From the NCBI GenBank assembly GCA_016081115.2, contig CM071936.1:87907943-87971942 (forward strand): DNA of 64,000 nucleotides, given 5' to 3'. The position numbers and the translations under genes are program-made. Under the pieces are notes generated by a model, which was not told the origin of the DNA, did not search any database, and worked only from the letters and a program-made list of their open reading frames with translations. Shown piece after piece: positions 48,240 through 59,182 of this stretch. The DNA is from Rehmannia glutinosa (taxonomy: Eukaryota; Streptophyta; Magnoliopsida; Lamiales; Orobanchaceae). Every line of letters begins with the position of its first letter. Position 1 is the first letter of the stretch.

Positions 48240-51200
48240 TCCGCCGACCACCATGAATATCATAAGCCGGAATCGCTTCTGGGGCTTGGAAACCCCGCAC
48301 AAGTTCAGAATTCGCGATATGGTGCGCACTAAGTCTCCGATGTTGTATTTATTTGTGAGACTAAATGCAACATTTCTGAAATCGATCGCATAAAACAACT
48401 CCTTGGCTTTCACAGCCTGTCAATCCCTTCTTCTGGCAGGTCGGGCGGCCTCGCACTCTTTTGGAAAAAATCCATCTTTGTCTCTCTTCGAACATATTCC
48501 GCCGATTTATTGATGTGGATATTGAATTTCAAAATCAGTTTGAGCTACACAGGCATTTATGGTCAGCCGGATGTATCCCTCCGTCGTCAATTCTGGGAAT
48601 TTTTCAAACAGCTCCGATCAAACCCGGACTCCCCCTGGATTTGTTTCGGAGATTTCAACAAAGTGCTCACACAATCCGAATTCCAAGGTAGTGGCCCTCG
48701 CGCTAATTGGCAGATTAATTCTTTTAGGGACGCTATTCATGCCTGCGATCTTCATGACTTGGGACTCAATGGCAATATCTTCACTTGGCAGCGTCTCTCC
48801 ATTCACCCTTTAACCCAAGCCGAGCCCGATCGACCATTGTCTCAACAATTCATTGTGTCATCGTCTCTTTCCCCGATGCACAGTCGAACATATCGATACC
48901 TACTCATCCGATCACGCCTTTCTCTTCATCCAACTCAACCAAAACCGCCACCACACTTTTCAGCCAGGCAATAGACGACGACCTTTCCGTTTCGAGGCTA
49001 TGTGGGTTAAATCAAAAGAATGTGAGAAAGTGATTCAAGACCACTGGAACTTGGACTTAACTGATATTGGTAATAAGATCCAGAATTGTCAATGGGGCTT
49101 TCAATTGAGTAAATCAGAATTTGGAAACCTTGAGAAAAGAATTAAGGACATCAAATCCGAAATTTCCAAACTCAAAAAAGGTGTTATCTCAAGAGAAGTC
49201 AAGGATCGACTTCTTGAATGCAATTCCCAACTCGAATCACTTCTTGCACTGCATGAGATTAAATGGAAACAAAGGGCGAAGCAACATTGGTTCCGCGAGG
49301 GGGATCGAAACTCCAAATTTTTCCATGCTTTCGCAACGGCCCCCAAGGAAGTAAACACCATTTCTTCTCTACGTGATAATCAGGGGGTAGCTCATACTGA
49401 CAATGGAAAATTGAACAAATCATTGGGGATTACTTCGCGAATATTTTTGCTACATCTTCTCCAAACCAGGTAGATATGGATCGGGCCCTGACTCGAGTCC
49501 GGACTAAGGTATCAGCCGAGATGGCAATGACTCTGACCCAGCCCTTCACCGCTGACGAGGTCGCGCGAGCCCTTAAACATATGCATCCTTTCAAATCCCC
49601 GGGACCTGACGGTATGAGCCCTGTATTTTTTCAAAAATTCTGGCGTGTTGTTAAAAATGACGTTACTAATATTGTGCTGAAATTCCCTAATCATAGCATC
49701 TTCTCGTCGTCTCATAACTACACCCACATTGTCCTTATACCAAAAGTCAAAAACCCTGACCTCGTATCCCATTTCCGCCCTATAAGCCTTTGTAACGTCA
49801 TTTACAAAATTGCATCAAAAGCCCTCTCCCCTCGTCTTCGCTCTGTCCTCCCCTCGATTATTTCGGAATCCCAGTCAGTTTTTGTCCCTGGCCGTCTCAT
49901 CACGGATAACATCCTAGTAGCATACGAGATTCATCATTCTATGAAATCTCGTAGTAATGGCCGTCTCATCACGGATAACATCCTAGTAGCATACGAGATT
50001 CATCATTCTATGACCGCATCGAGTGGCCGTTCCTTCTCCGCGTCCTTACTTCACTAGGTTTCCCACAAAAATTTGTCCACCTCATAAAGCTTTGTGTCAC
50101 CACGTCTTCATTCTCCTTTCTTCTTAACGGCCACCAATTCGGTTCTTTAACTCCACAAAGGGGTATTCGCCAAGGAGATCCACTTTCACCATATCTCTTT
50201 ATTTTATGCTCCAAAGTGTTATATCTTATTTTGCAGGACTTACAGGCCACAGGTGCTATTCACGGTATTGCTGTCTCGCGATATGCGCCACATATTTCAC
50301 ACCTATTTTTTGCTGACAACACCATTCTCTTTGGGCATGCTACTACTTACAAGCTTCCAATTTGCATTTTGCCCTATCCCTTTATGAGAAAGCCTCGGGC
50401 CAACGATTAATCGGGATAAGTCGGAATTCTCTTGGTCGAACACACCTCGAAGTCGATATCGCATCACCCAAATTCTTAACATTCCAGAGGTAAACGGCCA
50501 CGACAAATATCTTGGCTTACCATCGGTGATTGGCGCTAACAAGCATCAGATTTTCTCTAATATCCTTGATCGGATCTGGCAAAAACTTCAAGGATGGAAA
50601 GAGAAACATATCTCTCTGCCGGGACGCATTATCCTTATACAATCGGTTATCCGTCTATCCCCACCTTCGCCATGTCATGTTTCCGCCTCGGACAAAGCAT
50701 CATGGATAAAATAAATTCCATGATCAAGCGCAATATTTGTGGGGAGACACTCCGGATAGGAAAACAATACATTGGCGGAGCTGGAAAAAATTGTGTCGTG
50801 ATAAAGCCTCAGGTGGTTTGGGACTTCGGCATCTTAAGGTTTTTAATCTCGCCTTGTTGAGTAAACAAGCCCGGAGAATTCTCACATGCCCTTCTACCTT
50901 ATTGGCTCGGGTCACAAAGCAAAGTATTTTCCGTATAGCCATTTCTTGCACGCCCGGTGGGTTATCGACCTTCTTGTTCTTGGAGAAGTATTGTCGAGAG
51001 TTTGAATTGTCTCAAATTGGGTTGCAAAAAAGAATTAATTCGGGCCTCCAAACCGATATATGGAACAATCCATGGGTGCCCTGTTGCCGGATTTTTGCAT
51101 TCGGTCCCCCCGCCCGAATCGACCGACATCGACGTGTGGTGACCTCATTGACGAGGAACGCCGTTCTGCCGGGAAAGAGCCCTGGTCCGCTCCGTCTTCA

Positions 51201-52348
51201 CCAATGCGGCTTAACTCCATCTTATCCATCCCCATAAGCGCCAATCGCCGAACGATTTTTGGTCGGGCATTTCTCGAAAAATGGTAAATTCTCGGTCCGA
51301 ACAGCTTATCATGCAATTTTCGAGTCCGATTTGCTCCTGGTATATCACAACCTCGTGCAACCACTAGTTCGCCCCTAACTTGGTTTGGAAAAAAATTGGC
51401 GACTCGAATCCCTCATAGATCGCAAGTCTTCTTGTGCCGACTTCTTTTCGATTCCGTTGCAACATGGGATAACTTACATACCGCATCATCTCCTCCTCCG
51501 ACCCATGCATTTTTGTGGACATGCGCAGCCCCACTTGCTTGCCATATTTTCTCCACCGCGTTTTCTGCATTACGTCGTGGAAACTTGCGGAGTTTGTGGG
51601 AGCGCCTCATCGACCCGAGCAACCATCTTTTTCTCTGTGGGCACAAGAAATTATTCTTAATCTTGATCAAGATATTAGTGAACTCTTTGTGCTCATTTGT
51701 GATTTTATATGGTTTTGCCGAAATAAGAAAAATTGGGATGAAGTCACAATGGACCCATACACGGCTGTTCTAGGGGCGAATAATAAACTCTTGGAATACC
51801 GTGCAGCCCATCTATGGCCGGAGAGGCCGTCTCCGGCCCTCATTCATTCTTGTCTTCAACCCCGGACTCCCCAAAGACCGAGTATATTCTTTGACGGAGC
51901 AATCTCCACTTCTACGGCTTGTGCGGGCATCGGAGTCGCGATTTTTGATGGTTCGGGTAATTTTATCCAGGGCCTCTCCAAAAAATTTATTGGTATTCAG
52001 GAAGCTGAGGTAGTGGAAGTTCTTGCCCTTCGGGAGGCCCTTACCCTTGGAAGGAATTTTAATCTATCGCTTATTGAGATTTTTGGAGACGCGGCGGCGA
52101 TCATCCTCGTTGTTAATGGCGAAGCTCATTTCCCAAACTCATGCATGGGACTCCAAGATGATATCAATGCATCAAAAGCGGCTCTCTCCGTTTTAGGCTT
52201 TTTCTGGACTCGACGTGTTAATAATTTTGTTGCTCATTATTTGGCTTCTTATGTGAAAATTATGACTCGCGAAACTCTTATTTGGGACTCATATCCGTCC
52301 CACCTTTGTCAATCGTTGTTGACGATTTCAAAGACCTTAATGATTTAA
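48240..52348 (+). pseudogene. LINE ORF2 (endonuclease, reverse transcriptase, RNase H), broken
   Basis: The endonuclease part (48400-48974) shows FGDFNKV, with the GDFN metal site at 48648-48659. RT begins near 49476: FKSPGPDGMSPVFF (GPDG at 49602-49613), FRPISLCNVIYKI, and LLNGHQFG-PQRGIRQGDPLSPYL near 50120-50200. A 69-bp segment is duplicated at 49890-50012, and the stretch that should hold the first catalytic Asp (KLDMSKAYD-type) is deleted after it. The second motif reads FADN at 50309-50320 in place of FADD. RNase H (RVT_3 type) spans about 51880-52280 (FFDGAIS, EAEVVEVLALREAL). As written it has no active RT. Confidence 0.9.
49890..50012 (+). repeat. 69-bp tandem duplication within LINE RT
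   Basis: The segment beginning ggccgtctcatcacgg at 49890 recurs at 49959 with period 69. The duplicated residues are RLITDNILVAYEIHHSM. The frame is kept across the duplication, but the sequence right after the second copy is deleted relative to the RT family. Confidence 0.95.
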
Positions 52349-52383
52349 TGCATTTTGATTTCAAAAAAAAAAAAAAAAAAAAA

Positions 52384-52990
52384 AATTGAATGTAGGTTTT
52401 TCCCTTGACTAATTGAATATAGGGTTTTTCCCTTGACTAATTGAATATAGAGTTTTCCCCTAACTAAATAGATATAGGGTTTTCCCCTAACAAAACGAAT
52501 GTAGGGTTTTCCCATAACTAATTGCAGCTAAGGTTTTTCTCTAGCTAAATGAATACATGACTTTCCCCTAAATAGTTTTGAATCATTGAATGTAGGGATT
52601 TCCCTTAATTATTTGAATGTAGGGTTTTTCCCTAAAGGGGTTTGATTAATTGAATACAGGGTTTTTCCTTAATTAAATGAATGTAGGTATTCCCCTAACT
52701 AAGTGAATGTATGACTTTCCCCATGTATATTTGAATCTAGACTCTAGAGTTCACTAATTAATTGAACGTAAGGTTTCCCTGATTAGTTGAGCATAAGGTT
52801 TATCCCCAATTAATTGAATGTTTGATTTTCCTAAATTATCTGAACATAGGGTTTATCCATGTAGGGTTTTCTCTTAACTAACTGAATATAGGGTTTTCCC
52901 TTAAGTAATTGAATATAGGGTTTTCCCTTAAGTAATTGAATGTAGGAATTTTCCCTGATTAACTGAACATAGGCCTTTCCCTAAGTTAAT
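52384..52990 (+). repeat. Degenerate tandem array (ttgaatgtagggttttccc)
   Basis: About 20 imperfect units of roughly 28-30 bp, each like aattgaatgtagggttttcccttaact. It is part of the gypsy solo LTR. The LINE inserted into the first unit, so its target repeat is one array unit. Confidence 0.85.
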
Positions 52991-53140
52991 GTTGAGTATC
53001 TTAAATGTAGGTTTACTCTCATTTACATGTTTCAAGTCATGTTTACTTCTAACACGTTTGCTAATTAATGTGATTTAATTATTATGTTTACGCTCTTTTT
53101 AAGTTTATGTTCGTATTCAATTGAAGTTGCATCACTTAGG

Positions 53141-54608
53141 TGTTTGATACATGTTTTTATCTTAATTTTGATGATTTTATTTTTACACCAAAACAATGTT
53201 TTTAATTGTTGTCCAAATACTCCTAAATGATTTAAAATGGTTTTAATATTTTCCGGAGTATTTCTTCAAGTTTATTTTTGATAAAATTGGACAACACTTT
53301 TAATGATTTTGGGTTTATAAGATTTCACTTCTAAACAAGGTTTCTAAATGTTGTCTAAATACTTCCGATTGGTTTAAAAATATTTTTACTAAATTTTCGG
53401 AGTATTTCTTGGGTTTTATTTTCGACAAAAATTGGACAATATTTCTGTCTCTTGGTCGACTGGCCGCCTTTATAGGGCAACCCGCATCAAGATATTTTTG
53501 AAACAGAAAATGAGACGGAAGAAAAATCATGCGGGTCGACCGTCGCATCACAGGCGTCGGCCGGTCGCCCAGGGGTCGACCGGTACTGCAAGTTCGATTT
53601 TGAAACAGAATGTTTTATCTTCTCAAACCTATGAGGGGGACCGGTTGAAGTTAAGATCGACCGGTCGAAGTACCCTATGACCGGTCGCCCTGTGTAATTT
53701 TCCTGTGTTTCGTTTCAAACCTCTATTTTACGATGCGGCCGCCTGCGTTTTGACAACAAAAAATATGACCGTTTGACAAATGAGACAAATTTCCTTAAAA
53801 TGTGGGATTGATTTCTAACACTATATTCTTGATTTTAATTGTATTTTTCTGTAGATTTTCAATCCCCAAGAGGAGCCTATGCTTGATCAATCATCTCCTA
53901 TAAATAGAGGAAGTTTTGGAGCAACCAACACAACAATTGAGACACAACACAACAAGATACACTTCAAGCAAATATTTGTTCTTCATTGTTTGTAATTTTG
54001 CCTAGCTTATCACTTTCACATCCTTGAGGTCTAGGCTATTCTTGATTACACTTTGCACTCAAATTGTAATATTCATTATTGAGTTGTAATCTTGATTTTT
54101 TGTTATCATTCAACACAAGATATCGTTGTGAGTGTTCTTGTGGTAAGAACACACTTTGATGATCTAGGTGATAGGTGCAAGGAGATTGTGGTGATCTTCT
54201 TATTGAGGTATTGAAGAATTTGGTATTCTTCAAGGTTGAAGATTGTGGTAATCTTCACAAGGTGCCGTTGAAGGAAGATTGTGGTAATCTTCAAAGGGAG
54301 ATTGTGGTAATCTCCAAAGGTGGTGTTGAACAAGAGTGTGGTGCTCTTCAAGGTGTTGTAAGTAGAGTTTGTATTAATTTTGGTAATTAATAAAATTCTT
54401 TTTCTTTTTGAAATCCATCCGGATATCTTTGGGGTGGTAGAGGATTAGGCCCTAGATGGGTTGAACCTCTTTAAATCAACGCGTGTTGTTTATATTCCGC
54501 ACCTTTATTATTGTTTTTGAGCATTCGGTTAGAAAAAGAGGGTAAAATCGAAAAGATGGAGATAATCTATTCACCCCCTCTAGATTATCGTAGCCACTTG
54601 GACTTACA
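53141..54608 (+). repeat. 5' LTR of element C
   Basis: Starts TGTTTGATACATG and ends TTGGACTTACA. It aligns throughout with 61066-62529. It has a TATA motif ctataaatag at 53898-53907. A region around 53450-53740 with repeated gaccggtcg-type motifs differs most between the LTRs. At several CAG sites this copy has CAA or CA, for example near 53750 and 53818. Confidence 0.93.
53898..53907 (+). promoter_or_regulatory. TATA box in element C 5' LTR
   Basis: ctataaatag, conserved at 61805-61814 in the 3' LTR. A purine-rich start region (gaggaag) follows within about 30 bp. Confidence 0.6.
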
Positions 54609-54610
54609 AG

Positions 54611-54618
54611 TGGTATCA
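54611..54618 (+). other. Primer binding site of element C
   Basis: TGGTATCA, two bases after the LTR end, matches the first eight bases of the iMet-type PBS in copies A and B; the match then ends (aatcc instead of gagc). Confidence 0.8.
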
Positions 54619-54761
54619 AATCCAAACTCTTTGGCAAGCTCGTTTCACATCGCGAGTGAAGAGAAACGATCGTCGGATACTGAACGAAGCTCATCCTACC
54701 GGCACCTCCACCACAAGCCACTCTATTTGATTCCAAAAATTATATATTTTGGAAAGAAAGA

Positions 54762-56066
54762 ATGGAATGTTATTTACAAGGTTGCGGGTTCGATATTTGG
54801 AACATCGTCATAAATGGAGAATCCATTCCAATGAAAGACACACCACACACCTCCAAAGGCTTCAAAGAGCTCAATGATGAAGAGAAGAAAATGTTCTCCT
54901 TAAACGGTAAAGCTCTCAATATTTTGTATTGTTCCTTTACTAATTTGGAATATGAACATATTGTAGGAATTCGATCGGCACATGAATTATGGCAAAAATT
55001 AGAAGCCATCTATGGAGTATTTGCAAATGAAAGGAGTCAAACAAAAGCATCTACTTCTCAAAGGAATACAAGTTCAAATCTAAGGAACAAGTCTCTTACA
55101 ACTTCCAACTATGAAGAAGTTGAATATTGCTTTATGGGAATCGAAGAAGAAAACGAGGTATGTCTTAAACCCTCTACTTCTTATGATATTGTTATTCAAA
55201 ATGATTATAGTGATTTACAAAATGATTTTGATGATCTTCAAAATGAATTCCAAAATTTACTTGTTAAGTACAAAAATTTGAAAAAGGAATTCAATGTTTT
55301 GAAAAATGAAAAGGATAGCTTATTTACTTCCTATGAATCACTATCATGTGCTCACACCACCACAATTGACAAGGTTAGAAACCTTGAGAAACAAAATAGT
55401 ACTCTTGTTGAGGATATTAATTGCATGAAAAAGGATTTATCTAAATCCGACTTGAGTACCGATGAAATTGTTGATTGTTGTGATAATTCGAAACTAGAAC
55501 TTGATCATAAGTTTAATGTTGTCAATCATATGAAAAAGAATCAAGTCTCTAAGCATGTTGGTCATTATGCTCCTAGAATTATTACTTGCCTTTATTGCGG
55601 TAAAAAGGGTCGTACGGTAAATACTTGTCGGGCTAGAAATAGCTCTCATTATTGTTGGAGACCTAAAAGTCCCAAAGCTAATCCTAAAGGACCCAAACAC
55701 TTGAGGATACCACAAAATAATGTCATATTAGGTACCCGGCGAAATAATGATCGAAGAAAATTCATACCGCCAAGAAGGCATCAAATGACCGTTTCATTTG
55801 ATCAAAGAAGGAGAAACTATTTTCGACAAAGCCAATTTCCAAGAAGAGGATATAATCAAAAATGGGAAGAACATAATCCTTGGAAATGGCAAAGACAACA
55901 TCAACAAGATGATTTTCCAAGAGAAAGACATTTTCAAAAATGGGAAAGCCACAATGCTTGGAAATGGAGAAATTGGAGAAGTCATCATCAACAAAATGAT
56001 CCTCAAAGGGGAAGATATCATCAACAATGGGAACGGCACAACCCATGGAAATGGCGTAATTGGTAA
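54762..56066 (+). CDS. gag-like protein of element C
   Basis: A 434-codon open frame. The N-terminus (MECYLQG...WNIVINGESIP, then a stretch around EYEHIVGIRSAHELW) is the copia gag polypeptide type. In-frame codons upstream (LFDSKNYIFWKER) fit the family, so the original start probably lay upstream, where a TGA at 54681 now ends the frame. Residues 160-250 form a long coiled coil (DLQNDFDDLQNEF). A zinc knuckle CLYCGKKGRTVNTC at residues 276-289 (55587-55628) has Arg where the family has His. The C-terminus (from residue 365) is three repeats of about 28 residues built on KWE-HNPWKW, rich in Trp, His, Gln and Arg. No enzyme domain follows. Confidence 0.8.
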   Translation: MECYLQGCGFDIWNIVINGESIPMKDTPHTSKGFKELNDEEKKMFSLNGKALNILYCSFTNLEYEHIVGIRSAHELWQKLEAIYGVFANERSQTKASTSQRNTSSNLRNKSLTTSNYEEVEYCFMGIEEENEVCLKPSTSYDIVIQNDYSDLQNDFDDLQNEFQNLLVKYKNLKKEFNVLKNEKDSLFTSYESLSCAHTTTIDKVRNLEKQNSTLVEDINCMKKDLSKSDLSTDEIVDCCDNSKLELDHKFNVVNHMKKNQVSKHVGHYAPRIITCLYCGKKGRTVNTCRARNSSHYCWRPKSPKANPKGPKHLRIPQNNVILGTRRNNDRRKFIPPRRHQMTVSFDQRRRNYFRQSQFPRRGYNQKWEEHNPWKWQRQHQQDDFPRERHFQKWESHNAWKWRNWRSHHQQNDPQRGRYHQQWERHNPWKWRNW

Positions 56067-56918
56067 ACCGTATCTCCCTATTTAAATATGCATTTTATTT
56101 TGTAGTATGCATGTTTTTATTGCAAATGAGTCTTCATTTTTTTTGGTCTTCAATATATTTGTGAGTTTCAAAATTTTTATAAGAAGACCTTGCATGATAT
56201 TTCTAAAAATCTTGTGCATTTAATTAGACTTATGTGGTTTATTATCTCTTATGTATTTTTATAGCATAAGTATTTTTTGTTATCTCATATTACTTGCCTA
56301 CACTTGTGCTTTTGTGCAAATTTTGTTTAAGAATTGTGTAGGATATATTTCTCATATTCATTGGCTATTTCGTCATCAAGTTTCTTAAACTATCGAGGTA
56401 TGTTCACTCGTATTTCTCTTAGAACTCGATATTATGCTTATGCACATATCTTTCAAGATATTTCATTTCAACCCCTTAAGTGCCCCTAAATGATTTTGCA
56501 AATTTTTCTTAAAAGGGCACTACTCGTTAAGTCTCGATTTTCTCGTATATATGTTTTCCGAAACCCGTATTTGTTGGACTTGGTCCAAAATTATCTTTTT
56601 GCAAAGTTTTTAAAAAAAAAACTTTTGGGGTGAAAAATCGAATTTTTGAAAAACCTGGAGAATGGAAAAATTGCTTTGGGACGGTCAGCAGGGCGACGGT
56701 CGCCATGCATCGCCGATCGGTCGCACCTACCTCGCCGGTCGCCCAGGGTAATTTTTCAAGACATATACGTTCTGCTCTTCACTTTCAAAACAGAACCCAA
56801 ATCCTTCAAAACCCTCCTGCGCACGCTCTCACCCCTCTTTCTTTAAGTTCTTCAATTCTTCATCATTTTTCACGATTCTTGTTGCTAATCCTCTTATTTT
56901 TGCAAGAATCTTACATAC
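56067..56918 (+). other. Non-coding spacer of element C between gag and second ORF
   Basis: AT-rich, no credible ORF before the start at 56919. It includes gtcgcccagg/ggtcgcacc motifs (56690-56750) like those in the element's LTRs, and a CT-rich leader before the second ORF, similar in place to the leader of ORF3 in copies A and B. Confidence 0.5.
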
Positions 56919-58197
56919 ATGGCTCCTCCAAGAAATTCTACCGAACGAAATCCTCAAAAGAGGAGAAGGAAGCAAAGGGGCGAATCTTCCTCCAACCCCC
57001 AACATATTGATATTCCACAAGGAGATAATTCAAACCGGCTCACGGAAGAAGAGATTGATGAATTTAGAGTCGGGGTCTCAAAATCAAACATTCATTGGGA
57101 TTCAAGTAAGTTATCACTTCTTTACGAGCCTCCCTCTAGAGCCAATAAATTTCGATTTCTAAATAAACTTGCGGAGGAGCATTATGAGAATATTGGATTG
57201 AATGACAAGAAAATTGCGTGCACTCGTATGGTTCGATTTCTAGCATTTCATGATGAATTTCCGGATATTAGGGCTTATTTTGAAATTCAAGGATGGGTTT
57301 CACTTTGGGATAATCCGTGTTTGCATTATGATGACGAGCTTATAAAACCTTTTTTATGCAAATATGTGGATTGTTGATGCTACGGTAGATAATCCGTTGG
57401 AACTTCACACACCTGTTAATGGTAGGCATTTTTCATGGACATTGGCCGATATTTGTAATCATTTTAATGTGCCGAATGATGGAGTAGTTAATGTGGATTG
57501 CACTCATTGGGATGATAACATTTTCGGTGTTTCACTAGATGATGTGAAAACCTTTTTAGGAGTGTATCCCGAAGAAACATACTCGGCAATGCCGCCAAAT
57601 TATCGGATTATATCTATTATTTGCTCTATTGTGTTTGTGGAAAAAAGTAAAACTTCCGAGTAATCTCGAACTCTTTCTCACCTATAAGATTGTTCGAGGA
57701 GAAAGAGTAAATTATGGGGCAATTTTTGTATATTGTTTGTCGGAATCAAGAAGGCATACTAAAAAAATATACCTTGGGAAATTTGATTTGCCGACTATTA
57801 TTATACTTATCGGGATACCTTAGAAAATGAGATGAATACCGAAATTCATCACAATGACTTTGATAATGCCAACATTCTACAAATGGTAAGAATGCGACGA
57901 CATTTACCATGGGTTCCCACCAAAGCCGCTAGGGGGCGTGGCCGACATCGACAACAACCTCGAGATGATTTCTTTAATGACAATGAGGTTGAAAATATTG
58001 GAAGAGGTAATATTAATGAAGAGGAACAAGAAAATGAAGAAGAAGAGAATGTGGGAAATGAACAAGAAATTGGGGAGGAAGAAAATGAGGAAGAACACTT
58101 GAATGAAGGAAATGAGGAAGAAGATGAAGACGAGTCGGATGTTGAAGATTTAAATCTCAAAGAGAGAATGGACAAAGTTGAAGAAAGAAAACTCTAG
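56919..58197 (+). pseudogene. Second ORF of element C (ORF3-like), shifted
   Basis: The start codon at 56919 opens a basic N-terminus (RNPQKRRRKQRG, a likely nuclear targeting patch). It is followed by a domain with RFLAFHDEFPDIRAYF and, after a one-base shift in the T-run near 57350, VNGRHFSWTLADICNHFNV and DDVKTFLGVYPEE. This resembles the plant transposon-protein domain that follows pol in copies A and B (inferred, PF20167-like). Further shifts occur near 57650 and 57825. The end (57960-58160) is very acidic (EEDEDESDVED), followed by a short coiled coil. Its position after gag without pol is unusual. Confidence 0.6.
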
Positions 58198-59182
58198 TTT
58201 GAAAAAGTCAATCGGAAAATTGAAGAAATTCATCAAAGATCTTATTCCCGAACTTGCTTCTCTTCGGACGAGGATTGATGTCCCCATCCCTTTACTTTTT
58301 AGAATCTTCTCTTGTTCATATTGCTTTGTATTTTTATGAACATTTTGTAAAACTCTCTTGCTCTAATGAGATTTGCTTGTTTTCTTGAAAGGGTTAAAAA
58401 TTGCAAGTTGATAATGACTTGTGGATGATCATGATATTGATGGAGTATTTGATGGAAAAATACTCTAATTTAGCATTGTTTGATGTTGGTATGAAGTCCT
58501 TGATGGTAAAAGTGCTTCTTTTTAATTTTTGCTTAAATGCATTTGAGATGCTTTGATCATTTTGCTTAGATGGATATTTTGGGACATTTGTAATATCTTA
58601 TATGTATTGTTTGAGGCATGACATGTATCACTTAATGGCTCTTTATTCTTTACTTAATGGCATTTGTAATGCCTTGATCCTTTTGGCTAAATTATCTCAA
58701 TTGGGTTGAACCTTGAGAATTTACTTTGTTTATGACTTTTATTTGTTGGATATATGTTAAAAATTGCTTTTGGTGATGGTATGAAAATTTTTGGCTTAGA
58801 TCATTTACAAAGGCTATATACAACTTCTTTTAATTTTCAAGCCCACAAAGTGTTCGATGAAATGTCACAATGAAAATTTCAACTTCTACATGAGTCTCTT
58901 GCTTCCAAAAGTCTAAAAAATTTTTTGGGATCATATTTTTGGCTAACAAATGAGCTTTTGGATTTCTTATGATACATTTCTCTCAATTTCTCTTGGATTC
59001 TAAGCTTAATTTTTTCATGGTTGATAAAACGTATTGTTGGCGCACTTTGATAAACTTGAATGATGTTTTTTTTTCATCCTAACATTCTTTTTGATGATTC
59101 CAAAGGGGAGAAACAGGAAATTGGCTCATTAGCTCAAAAAGCTAATAAAAGCTTGTTATAAAAGCTATAAGCTACGGCTCAT
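58198..59182 (+). other. Non-coding 3' region of element C, left of nested solo LTR
   Basis: AT-rich, no ORF over 60 codons. It has repeated gcatttgagatgctttgatca/gcatttgtaatgccttgatcc-type motifs (58540-58690), a loose tandem structure. Confidence 0.45.

Larger units (their letters stand above)
46231..52384 (+). mobile_element. L1-type LINE with RNase H domain
   Basis: A poly(A) tail at 52363-52385 and a 16-17 bp target duplication (aattgaatgtaggtttt at 46214-46230 and 52384-52400) mark a target-primed insertion of about 6.15 kb, probably near full length. In order it has ORF1 with a gag-like domain and a zinc knuckle, ORF2 with AP endonuclease, RT and a C-terminal RNase H. Both ORFs are broken by shifts, a stop, a 69-bp tandem duplication and a deletion. 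Confidence 0.92.

Noticed and set aside
57849..58175. Serine-rich minus-strand ORF
   Set aside because: Complement of the acidic (GAA/GAG-rich) tail of the second ORF of element C.
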